Positions 18,591 to 30,134 of a stretch of DNA of 64,000 nt are shown piece after piece. The first letter of the stretch is position 1. Every line of letters begins with the position of its first letter. The notes beneath the pieces are model-generated. The model did not search any database, was not told the origin of the DNA, and worked only from the letters and a program-made list of their open reading frames with translations. This DNA is from Symsagittifera roscoffensis (lineage: Eukaryota; Xenacoelomorpha; Acoela; Convolutidae), in assembly GCF_963678635.1 (NCBI RefSeq), contig NC_087064.1, forward strand, positions 65,155,548-65,219,547. Reading direction: 5' to 3'. A program made the translations under genes and the position numbers.

Positions 18591-19652
18591 AAATCAGAAA
18601 AATCAGCATCCTTTGAGCGTACTCTGACAACACCGAGTTACAGGGTTAGTTATTTCAAATTTTGAAAAAAATTTCTATTCAAGTTTTTTAAATCTAAGTT
18701 CTTTGAAAAACTTTAAAATCTTTGAAAAATTAAGAAACATCACATCTCGGAATCTAAAACTATTTGGGCAGTCGCATTTGGACGCAAAATTTGCAACTCG
18801 TGAGAGAGCTCTTGCAGTATTCAACTACAGCGTTGGGGATTTCAAATCTTGAGAAACTTGAAAATAAGTTTTCTGAAAAAAACTTTTTTGAAAAAACCAG
18901 AAAAAAAAACGTCAAATCTCGAAAAAAACCAAAAGATTTGAGCAGCCACAATTGGAAGCAAAATCCCTCGCAATTCCTACAGGGTTTAAAAACTTCAAAA
19001 TTTGAAGAAAAAAAAAATAAATTTTCTGAAAATTTTTTGAAAAATAACAAAAAAACGTCATATCTGGAAAACTACAAAGACTTGAGCAGTCACAGTTGGA
19101 GGCAAGATTCGCAACATCTGAGACCTTGAGAGTTCACTGACAACCCCAAACTAAAACGGTTGGGAAGATGAAATTTAGAAGAAATAAAATTAAATGTAAT
19201 TTTGTTGAAAAAAAAAACATCACAAAAAAACGTCATATCTCGAAAACTACAAGAACTTGAGCAGTCATATTCAGAAGCAAGAATCGCAACTCTGAGAGTA
19301 CCTTCACAGATTCCAACTACAGGATTGAGATCTTCACAGTTTTTGAATTTTTTAAAAATCTTAAGTTGTTTTGAAAATTTTTGAAAAAATCATAAAAAAA
19401 CGTCATATCTCGAAAACTACATGGATTTGAAAAGTAAGATTTGGAGGCAAAACTTGCAACCCCTGAGACTACCCTGACATCCCCCAAATACAGGGTTGCG
19501 AATTTCAAATTTTCACAAACTTTTAAAAATTAATTACAAAATTTTTTTTGAAAAAATGACCTAATCAGAAGAAAATAGACCAAGAAACATTTGCATTTAA
19601 ACTTGACCGTTCAACCAAAATCTTCCTGTGAGTAAACTTGATAAAAACGTAC

Positions 19653-19880
19653 CTGCTTTCAGTAAATGTCGCAAATAATACTGCTGGAAGTAAATATCGC
19701 CAGCCGGTACACTAGACCACGTTTTATATCTCTCCAAATATGCCTGTAACAAATTCTGATTCAGAACTTTAACTTCACTTCCATTTTGCTGGATTTTCTT
19801 CAGCAGAAACGCTTTCATAGATGGAGAGAAGAAATAACTTCGCAGAAAATGCCTGAAAACTCCTTGTTCGATCAACATGT
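19653..19880 (-). pseudogene. Exon-3 fragment copy 2 (parent-like variant)
   Basis: As copy 1, but with the parent's IEQGVF and QYYL variants and a TGAGCATACTCTGAC base change at the junction. The donor is intact. Confidence 0.9.
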
Positions 19881-20939
19881 AAATCAGAAAAATCAGCATC
19901 CTTTGAGCATACTCTGACAACACCGAGTTACAGGGTTAGTTATTTCAAATTTTGAAAAAAATTTCTATTCAAGTTTTTTAAATCTAAGTTCTTTGAAAAA
20001 CTTTAAAATCTTTGAAAAATTAAGAAACATCACATCTCGGAATCTAAAACTAATTGGGCAGTCGCATTTGGACGCAAAATTTGCAACTCCTGAGAGAGCT
20101 CTTGCAGTATTCAACTACAGCGTTGGGGATTTCAAATCTTGAGAAACTTGAAAATAAGTTTTCTGAAAAAAACTTTTTTGAAAAAACCAGAAAAAAAAAC
20201 GTCAAATCTCGAAAAAAACCAAAAGATTTGAGCAGCCACAATTGGAAGCAAAATCCCTCGCAATTCCTACAGGGTTTAAAAACATCAAAATTTGAAGAAA
20301 AAAAATAAATTTTCTGAAAATTTTTTGAAAAATAACAAAAAAACGTCATATCTGGAAAACTACAAAGACTTGAGCAGTCACAGTTGGAGGCAAGATTCGC
20401 AACATCTGAGACCTTGAGAGTTCACTGACAACCCCAAACTAAAACGGTTGGGAAGATGAAATTTAGAAGAAATAAAATTAAATGTAATTTTGTTGAAAAA
20501 AAAACATCACAAAAAAACGTCATATCTCGAAAACTACAAGAACTTGAGCAGTCATATTCAGAAGCAAGAATCGCAACTCTGAGAGTACCTTCAAAGATTC
20601 CAACTACAGGATTGAGATCTTCACAGTTTTTGAATTTTTTAAAAATCTTAAGTTGTTTTGAAAATTTTTGAAAAAATCATAAAAAAACGTCATATCTCGA
20701 AAACTACATGGATTTGAAAAGTAAGATTTGGAGGCAAAACTTGCAACCCCTGAGACTACCCTGACATCCCCCAAATACAGGGTTGCGAATTTCAAATTTT
20801 CACAAACTTTTAAAAATTAATTACAAAAATTTTTTTGAAAAAATGACCTAATCAGAAGAAAATAGACCAAGAAACATTTGCATTTAAACTTGACCGTTCA
20901 ACCAAAATCTTCCTGTGAGTAAACTTGATAAAAACGTAC

Positions 20940-21167
20940 CTGCTTTCAGTAAATGTCGCAAATAAAACTGCTGGAAGTAAATATCGCCAGCCGGTACACT
21001 AGACCACGTTTTATATCTCTCCAAATATGCCTGTAACAAATTCTGATTCAGAACTTTAACTTCACTTCCATTTTGCTGGATTTTCTTCAGCAGAAACGCT
21101 TTCATAGATGGAGAGAAGAAATAACTTCGCAGAAAATGCCTGAAAACTCCTCGTTCGATCAACATGT
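20940..21167 (-). pseudogene. Exon-3 fragment copy 3
   Basis: IERGVF/QFYL variant. Frame and donor are intact. This copy ends a long (1.29 kb) unit. Confidence 0.9.
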
Positions 21168-22053
21168 AAATCAGAAAAATCAGCATCCTTTGAGCGTACT
21201 CTGACAACACCGAGTTACAGGGTTAGTTATTTCAAATTTTGAAAAAAATTTCTATTCAAGTTTTTTAAATCTAAGTTCTTTGAAAAACTTTAAAATCTTT
21301 GAAAAATTAAGAAACATCACATCTCGGAATCTAAAACTATTTGGGCAGTCGCATTTGGACGCAAAATTTGCAACTCGTGAGAGAGCTCTTGCAGTATTCA
21401 ACTACAGCGTTGGGGATTTCAAATCTTGAGAAACTTGAAAATAAGTTTTCTGAAAAAAACTTTTTTGAAAAAACCAGAAAAAAAAAACGTCAAATCTCGA
21501 AAAAACCAAAAGATTTGAGCAGCCACAATTGGAAGCAAAATCCCTCGCAATTCCTACAGGGTTTAAAAACTTCAAAATTTGAAGAAAAAAAAATAAATTT
21601 TCTGAAAATTTTTTGAAAAATAACAAAAAAACGTCATATCTGGAAAACTACAAAGACTTGAGCAGTCACAGTTGGAGGCAAGATTCGCAACTCTGAGAGT
21701 ACCTTCACAGATTCCAACTACAGGATTGAGATCTTCACAGTTTTTGAATTTTTTAAAAATCTTAAGTTGTTTTGAAAATTTTTGAAAAAATCATAAAAAA
21801 ACGTCATATCTCGAAAACTACATGGATTTGAAAAGTAAGATTTGGAGGCAAAACTTGCAACCCCTGAGACTACCCTGACATCCCCCAAATACAGGGTTGC
21901 GAATTTCAAATTTTCACAAACTTTTAAAAATTAATTACAAAAATTTTTTTGAAAAAATGACCTAATCAGAAGAAAATAGACCAAGAAACATTTGCATTTA
22001 AACTTGACCGTTCAACCAAAATCTTCCTGTGAGTAAACTTGATAAAAACGTAC

Positions 22054-22281
22054 CTGCTTTCAGTAAATGTCGCAAATAAAACTGCTGGAAGTAAATATCG
22101 CCAGCCGGTACACTAGACCACGTTTTATATCTCTCCAAATATGCCTGTAACAAATTCTGATTCAGAACTTTAACTTCACTTCCATTTTGCTGGATTTTCT
22201 TCAGCAGAAACGCTTTCATAGATGGAGAGAAGAAATAACTTCGCAGAAAATGCCTGAAAACTCCTCGTTCGATCAACATGT
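22054..22281 (-). pseudogene. Exon-3 fragment copy 4
   Basis: IERGVF/QFYL variant. Frame and donor are intact. It sits in a short 1.113-kb unit. Confidence 0.9.
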
Positions 22282-23166
22282 AAATCAGAAAAATCAGCAT
22301 CCTTTGAGCGTACTCTGACAACACCGAGTTACAGGGTTAGTTATTTCAAATTTTGAAAAAAATTTCTATTCAAGTTTTTTAAATCTAAGTTCTTTGAAAA
22401 ACTTTAAAATCTTTGAAAAATTAAGAAACATCACATCTCGGAATCTAAAACTATTTGGGCAGTCGCATTTGGACGCAAAATTTGCAACTCGTGAGAGAGC
22501 TCTTGCAGTATTCAACTACAGCGTTGGGGATTTCAAATCTTGAGAAACTTGAAAATAAGTTTTCTGAAAAAAACTTTTTTGAAAAAACCAGAAAAAAAAA
22601 CGTCAAATCTCGAAAAAACCAAAAGATTTGAGCAGCCACAATTGGAAGCAAAATCCCTCGCAATTCCTACAGGGTTTAAAAACTTCAAAATTTGAAGAAA
22701 AAAAAAATAAATTTTCTGAAAATTTTTTGAAAAATAACAAAAAAACGTCATATCTGGAAAACTACAAAGACTTGAGCAGTCACAGTTGGAGGCAAGATTC
22801 GCAACTCTGAGAGTACCTTCACAGATTCCAACTACAGGATTGAGATCTTCACAGTTTTTGAATTTTTTAAAAATCTTAGTTGTTTTGAAAATTTTTGAAA
22901 AAATCATAAAAAAACGTCATATCTCGAAAACTACATGGATTTGAAAAGTAAGATTTGGAGGCAAAACTTGCAACCCCTGAGACTACCCTGACATCCCCCA
23001 AATACAGGGTTGCGAATTTCAAATTTTCACAAACTTTTAAAAATTAATTACAAAAATTTTTTTGAAAAAATGACCTAATCAGAAGAAAATAGACCAAGAA
23101 ACATTTGCATTTAAACTTGACCGTTCAACCAAAATCTTCCTGTGAGTAAACTTGATAAAAACGTAC

Positions 23167-23394
23167 CTGCTTTCAGTAAATGTCGCAAATAAAACTGCTG
23201 GAAGTAAATATCGCCAGCCGGTACACTAGACCACGTTTTATATCTCTCCAAATATGCCTGTAACAAATTCTGATTCAGAACTTTAACTTCACTTCCATTT
23301 TGCTGGATTTTCTTCAGCAGAAACGCTTTCATAGATGGAGAGAAGAAATAACTTCGCAGAAAATGCCTGAAAACTCCTCGTTCGATCAACATGT
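23167..23394 (-). pseudogene. Exon-3 fragment copy 5
   Basis: IERGVF/QFYL variant. Frame and donor are intact. It sits in a short unit. Confidence 0.9.
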
Positions 23395-24279
23395 AAATCA
23401 GAAAAATCAGCATCCTTTGAGCGTACTCTGACAACACCGAGTTACAGGGTTAGTTATTTCAAATTTTGAAAAAAATTTCTATTCAAGTTTTTTAAATCTA
23501 AGTTCTTTGAAAAACTTTAAAATCTTTGAAAAATTAAGAAACATCACATCTCGGAATCTAAAACTATTTGGGCAGTCGCATTTGGACGCAAAATTTGCAA
23601 CTCGTGAGAGAGCTCTTGCAGTATTCAACTACAGCGTTGGGGATTTCAAATCTTGAGAAACTTGAAAATAAGTTTTCTGAAAAAAACTTTTTTGAAAAAA
23701 CCAGAAAAAAAAACGTCAAATCTCGAAAAAAACCAAAAGATTTGAGCAGCCACAATTGGAAGCAAAATCCCTCGCAATTCCTACAGGGTTTAAAAACTTC
23801 AAAATTTGAAGAAAAAAAAATAAATTTTCTGAAAATTTTTTGAAAAATAACAAAAAAACGTCATATCTGGAAAACTACAAAGACTTGAGCAGTCACAGTT
23901 GGAGGCAAGATTCGCAACTCTGAGAGTACCTTCACAGATTCCAACTACAGGATTGAGATCTTCACAGTTTTTGAATTTTTTAAAAATCTTAGTTGTTTTG
24001 AAAATTTTTGAAAAAATCATAAAAAAACGTCATATCTCGAAAACTACATGGATTTGAAAAGTAAGATTTGGAGGCAAAACTTGCAACCCCTGAGACTACC
24101 CTGACATCCCCCAAATACAGGGTTGCGAATTTCAAATTTTCACAAACTTTTAAAAATTAATTACAAAATTTTTTTTGAAAAAATGACCTAATCAGAAGAA
24201 AATAGACCAAGAAACATTTGCATTTAAACTTGACCGTTCAACCAAAATCTTCCTGTGAGTAAACTTGATAAAAACGTAC

Positions 24280-24507
24280 CTGCTTTCAGTAAATGTCGCA
24301 AATAAAACTGCTGGAAGTAAATATCGCCAGCCGGTACACTAGACCACGTTTTATATCTCTCCAAATATGCCTGTAACAAATTCTGATTCAGAACTTTAAC
24401 TTCACTTCCATTTTGCTGGATTTTCTTCAGCAGAAACGCTTTCATAGATGGAGAGAAGAAATAACTTCGCAGAAAATGCCTGAAAACTCCTCGTTCGATC
24501 AACATGT
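24280..24507 (-). pseudogene. Exon-3 fragment copy 6
   Basis: IERGVF/QFYL variant. Frame and donor are intact. It follows the last short unit. Confidence 0.9.
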
Positions 24508-25568
24508 AAATCAGAAAAATCAGCATCCTTTGAGCGTACTCTGACAACACCGAGTTACAGGGTTAGTTATTTCAAATTTTGAAAAAAATTTCTATTCAAG
24601 TTTTTTAAATCTAAGTTCTTTGAAAAACTTTAAAATCTTTGAAAAATTAAGAAACATCACATCTCGGAATCTAAAACTATTTGGGCAGTCGCATTTGGAC
24701 GCAAAATTTGCAACTCGTGAGAGAGCTCTTGCAGTATTCAACTACAGCGTTGGGGATTTCAAATCTTGAGAAACTGGAAAATAAGTTTTCTGAAAAAAAC
24801 TTTTTTGAAAAAACCAGAAAAAAAACGTCAAATCTCGAAAAAAACCAAAAGATTTGAGCAGCCACAATTGGAAGCAAAATCCCTCGCAATTCCTACAGGG
24901 TTTAAAAACTTCAAAATTTGAAGAAAAAAAAAATAAATTTTCTGAAAATTTTTTGAAAAATAACAAAAAAACGTCATATCTGGAAAACTACAAAGACTTG
25001 AGCAGTCACAGTTGGAGGCAAGATTCGCAACATCTGAGACCTTGAGAGTTCACTGACAACCCCAAACTAAAACGGTTGGGAAGATGAAATTTAGAAGAAA
25101 TAAAATTAAATGTAATTTTGTTGAAAAAAAAAACATCACAAAAAAACGTCATATCTCGAAAACTACAAGAACTTGAGCAGTCATATTCAGAAGCAAGAAT
25201 CGCAACTCTGAGAGTACCTTCACAGATTCCAACTACAGGATTGAGATCTTCACAGTTTTTGAATTTTTTAAAAATCCTAAGTTGTTTTGAAAATTTTTGA
25301 AAAAATCATAAAAAAACGTCATATCTCGAAAACTACATGGATTTGAAAAGTAAGATTTGGAGGCAAAACTTGCAACCCCTGAGACTACCCTGACATCCCC
25401 CAAATACAGGGTTGCGAATTTCAAATTTTCACAAACTTTTAAAAATTAATTACAAAAATTTTTTTGAAAAAATGACCTAATCAGAAGAAAATAGACCAAG
25501 AAACATTTGCATTTAAACTTGACCGTTCAACCAAAATCTTCCTGTGAGTAAACTTGATAAAAACGTAC

Positions 25569-25796
25569 CTGCTTTCAGTAAATGTCGCAAATAATACTGC
25601 TGGAAGTAAATATCGCCAGCCGGTACACTAGACCACGTTTTATATCTCTCCAAATATGCCTGTAACAAATTCTGATTCAGAACTTTAACTTCACTTCCAT
25701 TTTGCTGGATTTTCTTCAGCAGAAACGCTTTCATAGATGGAGAGAAGAAATAACTTCGCAGAAAATGCCTGAAAACTCCTTGTTCGATCAACATGT
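25569..25796 (-). pseudogene. Exon-3 fragment copy 7 (parent-like variant)
   Basis: IEQGVF/QYYL variant like copy 2 and the parent exon. It keeps the HFLRSYFF residue of all copies, whereas the parent reads HFLGSYFF. Frame and donor are intact. Confidence 0.9.
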
Positions 25797-26859
25797 AAAT
25801 CAGAAAAATCAGCATCCTTTGAGCATACTCTGACAACACCGAGTTACAGGGTTAGTTATTTCAAATTTTGAAAAAAATTTCTATTCAAGTTTTTTAAATC
25901 TAAGTTCTTTGAAAAACTTTAAAATCTTTGAAAAATTAAGAAACATCACATCTCGGAATCTAAAACTAATTGGGCAGTCGCATTTGGACGCAAAATTTGC
26001 AACTCCTGAGAGAGCTCTTGCAGTATTCAACTACAGCGTTGGGGATTTCAAATCTTGAGAAACTTGAAAATAAGTTTTCTGAAAAAAACTTTTTTGAAAA
26101 AACCAGAAAAAAAAAAACGTCAAATCTCGAAAAAAACCAAAAGATTTGAGCAGCCACAATTGGAAGCAAAATCCCTCGCAATTCCTACAGGGTTTAAAAA
26201 CATCAAAATTTGAAGAAAAAAAAATAAATTTTCTGAAAATTTTTTGAAAAATAACAAAAAAACGTCATATCTGGAAAACTACAAAGACTTGAGCAGTCAC
26301 AGTTGGAGGCAAGATTCGCAACATCTGAGACCTTGAGAGTTCACTGACAACCCCAAACTAAAACGGTTGGGAAGATGAAATTTAGAAGAAATAAAATTAA
26401 ATGTAATTTTGTTGAAAAAAAAAACATCACAAAAAAACGTCATATCTCGAAAACTACAAGAACTTGAGCAGTCATATTCAGAAGCAAGAATCGCAACTCT
26501 GAGAGTACCTTCACAGATTCCAACTACAGGATTGAGATCTTCACAGTTTTTGAATTTTTTAAAAATCTTAAGTTGTTTTGAAAATTTTTGAAAAAATCAT
26601 AAAAAAACGTCATATCTCGAAAACTACATGGATTTGAAAAGTAAGATTTGGAGGCAAAACTTGCAACCCCTGAGACTACCCTGACATCCCCCAAATACAG
26701 GGTTGCGAATTTCAAATTTTCACAAACTTTTAAAAATTAATTACAAAATTTTTTTTGAAAAAATGACCTAATCAGAAGAAAATAGACCAAGAAACATTTG
26801 CATTTAAACTTGACCATTCAACCAAAATCTTCCTGTGAGTAAACTTGATAAAAACGTAC

Positions 26860-27924
26860 CTGCTTTCAGTAAATGTCGCAAATAATACTGCTGGAAGTAA
26901 ATATCGCCAGCCGGTACACTAGACCACGTTTTATATCTCTCCAAATATGCCTGTAACAAATTCTGATTCAGAACTTTAACTTCACTTCCATTTTGCTGGA
27001 TTTTCTTCAGCAGAAACGCTTTCATAGATGGAGAGAAGAAATAACTTCCCAGAAAATGCCTGAAAACTCCTTGTTCGATCAACATGTTAATCGTGTCATG
27101 CATTTTGTTCACACTTGCCACGTCTTGAACGTTCGAATCGAAGACAAACTTCCATAGACATTTTATGACTTTCACATAGACGATTCGGTTTTTCAGAATG
27201 GCACACTGTTTCAGAAACACTTGCACCTTTGCCGGCAAATCGTCAAATATTCGACCACAGTTACTTCCACATTTTGGTTCGACACAATTAACAGCTCCGA
27301 ACACTTCGTTCTTGTTCAAAACATCAGTTTGACTACCTTCTGTCACAGAAGTTGTAATTTCTTCAATTTTCACAGATCGTATTTTTAATCCAGCATTTTC
27401 CAGATCTTCCGTCATTTCCAGGTCAACATCCAAGTTGTACAGAACAACCGTTAGTCCTGCGTACTTCAGAGAATGTAAAAGTTTTACTAATCGGTCATTG
27501 CACTTCAGTGACCCCAGCAAAGTTATGATTTTCAATTTAGAGGTCAAACTTTTAATCCGTGACAAAATCGCAACAGGGGAAGACGCTGAGACGTGATGCA
27601 AATCGACACTTGAGACAAAATCTTTGCATTTTCTAGTTAGGAATAAAAACAAGTCGTGTATTACTGCGCAGTAGTCGTCATTTGCAGTCAGTATTTCATG
27701 AAATACTACACATAATCCTGGAGGTTCATTTTGTTTCATAAGAGCCCAACATATACTTTCACTCCATTGGGACAAATTATCTATTGACTGTTCTTTGACT
27801 GAGGGGGTGAGTTGGATAATAGAAATGATTGAGGGGGTGAAGAGAGACAGGTCTTGGGATTCGGGGATGTGTCGCACGTAGCGTACATTGGGGGCGGAGA
27901 GTCCGTGCCATCTCACGTTTTTTA
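26860..27924 (-). CDS. Apaf-1-like gene, exon 3: degenerate NB-ARC plus winged helix
   Basis: The acceptor TTTCAG ends at 27925 and the GTACGT donor is at 26859. The first two bases join the C left at 29465 to give Leu, phase-consistent. The order matches Apaf-1 after the CARD. A WHGLSAPNVR segment stands where the P-loop (HGMAGCGKS in Apaf-1) is expected, then PSIISIIQLTPS and LSQWSESICWAL. GLCVVFHEIL and TVVLYNLDVD are candidates for the Walker B strand, and a segment near residues 130-140 is a candidate for sensor 1. A winged helix covers residues 223-300 (FDDLPAKVQVFLKQCAIL, then CLWKFVF, then GVFRHFLGSYFFSP). A helical tail ends in YLRHLLKAG. Neither the Walker A Lys-Ser/Thr nor the Walker B Asp-Asp pair is present, so ATP binding is unlikely. 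The last 228 bases are the source of the array. Confidence 0.8.
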
Positions 27925-29464
27925 CTGAAACAAAACACTTCTAGCATCGCAAAACTCTAGCGAGGTGAGATCGTTTTCATTAAAAAAAAGCTTTTCAACT
28001 TGAATTTCAATATACTCAAAAAGTTATTAATTTCAAACAATTCTCCTCTGATACATTGTGACTAGTAGAATTCCAGTGAACTAGGATTCAATTGTTACGC
28101 ACATATGAACATTAATCCTAGAAACAAATGGCTTTTTTGCTTTGGGGAAAAGCGAGTGAATAACAAGGAGACGGATCTGATCCATACATTGAATTTCATA
28201 GGCAATTATGGGAGACAGTAAAGCAATCAAAGCAAAAGCAAGACATCAAATTAGAAGAATCACTATTTATTACAGCTGTTAGTTTTATTTTCGTTCGACT
28301 TGAGGGCAAGCATGGCGTGAAACAAATATTCGTTTACCGCCTATTTCGATCAATTACCCGCTAAAATGCCTTCATTTTGTTTGTTTTGCTTCTTAATAAG
28401 TTCACTGTCTAGATCAGACCCATCTCCTTGTCAGTCACCAAAGTGGGAAACTTATAAAAAGAGATCCAATTGTATTTTGTACAACATACCACATCCATAA
28501 TACGGAGCTACTAAATGATGGCCAGTCAATGAGCAGAAAAGTCTAAGAACAGAGAGGGTCAAGACCAGAAAAACAAAATCAAATTTGTATTTAAAAAACG
28601 AAATCAAATTTCTCAATTTATGCATTATCTGTTCGTTTCTTTGGTAATATAGACAATTCTATTTCTTGTTTTACCGATCAGTTTCTAAGAGTCCATTTTT
28701 TCTGTTCTTTTTGTGCCCTTGGACTCTTTCTGCTCTTAGAGCACTTCTGCGCTTACTACTCTGCTTCCGACTCCTAAATATGTACTCCGTAGTTAAATCA
28801 GAATTGTAATTCATGCCGGCATAGAAAACACGGGTCTTTTTACTTATTGCGCCCAAAATTCAAAATTTCAAAATCATGAACTGAAACCAGAAATTGAACT
28901 GACTTAGAACTGAAACTAGATTGGCTAGAATTAGCCAATCAAATTTCAACGCCATCTTAAAATGATTTGTTGACAATTTTAAGGCGAATTATAAAAAAGC
29001 CGAATTAGCCTATAAAGAAGACTGTTTGGTAAACTACTCAGAATAATTTCAAATACGCTCCAGAGTTGTACCCATATTAGAAAAAAAACACAGAGAACAG
29101 CTACAGGCGAAAAAATTACCACTTTCGTATCTGTTCAAAATTCGGTCTTGTTAGAAGCCAGCTTAAGAATGAAGTGATCACATTTGTTATAACTAAATCA
29201 ACCAGTGCTATCGGTATATTGTTCTCAGTATTTATACAGTGAATATTACAAAATCGCAAAAGTAAGAAATTTGGGCGGAATAAGTAAACAGACCCAAAAA
29301 AAAGAAAGTTTTGGACGGACTGTGAAAATACCGGGTAAACCAGAACTTATTCCCAACAACAAACAAACGGCTAACACCAACATCAGGGTAATTGCAACAT
29401 TATCACATCAATCCTTCGCCAGTCGAAAAAAAAACAGTTAATTATCGTTCCAGGATCAACTTAC
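27925..29464 (-). other. Intron 2 of the Apaf-1-like gene
   Basis: The GTAAGT donor is at 29464-29459 and the acceptor at 27926-27925. No P-loop-encoding exon is visible inside. The remaining sequence is AT-rich with no strong repeat or gene. Confidence 0.7.
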
Positions 29465-29567
29465 GTGTTTGTATTTCGTAAGCACACTCAATGTACCCGA
29501 CCAAGGTTCTCACAATCTCCGACTGCTGTCCACTGTTCTGTTGTTGTTGTTGACCCACGACAGCCTC
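29465..29567 (-). CDS. Apaf-1-like gene, exon 2 (34 codons), Gln-rich linker
   Basis: Exon of 103 bases between a GTGACCAG acceptor and a GTAAGT donor, phase 0 in and phase 1 out. It encodes a Gln-rich run (five consecutive Gln) and then SEIVRTLVGYIECAYEIQT, a helical segment that leads into the nucleotide-binding-like domain. In Apaf-1 a comparable linker follows the CARD. It is too short for independent recognition, but frame, splice sites and position between two well-supported exons agree. Confidence 0.7.
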
Positions 29568-29920
29568 CTGGTCACAAAACAATTAACCGACAGGCACTTT
29601 AGATTACATCTAACCAATGTGTTATATCTTTAGCTTCAAAGCCTGACTTTACTCTACCAATTTAGGGCCATCATCATGCTTTCAATCAGTTTATACCATC
29701 GGCTCAAAGTTTGTTAATGAAAAACAGTACAAAAACATTTTCAATTTAACTCGAGGGTCATGAATGAATTAAGCATGCAGTTTTTCTAAACTTTGCTACT
29801 TTTTTCAGCTTAAATAAGCTCCATCAAGCTTCAAAGGAAGCTTAATTTCTAATTACTGAACTTTCGGTTTAAAGTTTTCCAAAACTCGAATGCCTGTAGA
29901 CTCATTTTCATTACACTCAC

Positions 29921-30121
29921 TTGTCTACTACTGTCTACATCTCCACTGGCAGACGACCAAGAAGCAGACAGAGCCAGTTGGGACTCATTGAACTGGAAGT
30001 ACTTGATCAGCTCGTAGAACAGCACGTCTCCTTTCTGCGATAAGACCAGCAGAAGCTGTTCACGTCTTCGCGTCTCACCCGACTCGAGAATGATCGACTC
30101 GTACTCGTCAGTCGAGAAAGC
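29921..30121 (-). CDS. Apaf-1-like gene, exon 1 of the visible part: C-terminal half of a CARD
   Basis: Exon of 201 bases between a TTTTATTTAG acceptor and a GTGAGT donor, phase 0 at both ends. The 67 residues carry STDEYESIILESGETRRREQ, then LLLVLSQKGDVLFYELIKYF. These match helices 3-6 of a caspase recruitment domain: the 'acidic turn, T-R-R-x-Q, L-L-x-x-L, K-G, F-Y-x-L-L' pattern of Apaf-1. Helices 1-2 and the start codon must be in an exon further upstream that I could not find between 30.1 and 37 kb. CARDs in Apaf-1 recruit an initiator caspase after oligomerisation. Confidence 0.75.
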
Positions 30122-30134
30122 CTAAATAAAAGAC

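Larger units (their letters stand above)
16653..26859 (-). other. Intron 3 of the Apaf-1-like gene (10.2 kb)
   Basis: The GTACGT donor is at 26859-26854 and the acceptor at 16654-16653. From about 17.3 kb upward it consists of satellite sequence interrupted by seven copies of the end of exon 3. From 16.66 to 17.26 kb lies unique or diverged repeat sequence with no gene. Confidence 0.75.
17300..27087 (+). repeat. Tandem array: satellite plus exon-3 fragment, seven extra units
   Basis: Units of about 1.29 kb (four) and 1.113 kb (three) contain 5-6 satellite monomers plus a 228-bp piece of exon 3 and about 100 bp of intron. Unit starts, taken at the same base, fall at 18363, 19653, 20940, 22054, 23167, 24280, 25569 and 26860 (parent). 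Typical monomer motifs are ACGTCATATCTCGAAAACTACA, TTGAGCAGTCA, GCAAGATTCGCAAC and CTACAGGGTTGAGA. Units are nearly identical. The short units lack one monomer-length segment of about 176 bp. The left border at 17.3 kb passes into the same TCAGCATCCTTTGAGCGTACTCT sequence that joins exon fragment and satellite in every unit. Confidence 0.95.

Noticed and set aside
18307-25839. Seven separate genes encoding 108-aa proteins
   Set aside because: They are copies of an exon end plus intron; the C-terminal 17 residues are intronic in the true gene.
17300-27087. CRISPR array
   Set aside because: The regular units are satellite plus exon fragment with long, nearly identical sequence, not short repeats with unique spacers, and the genome is animal.
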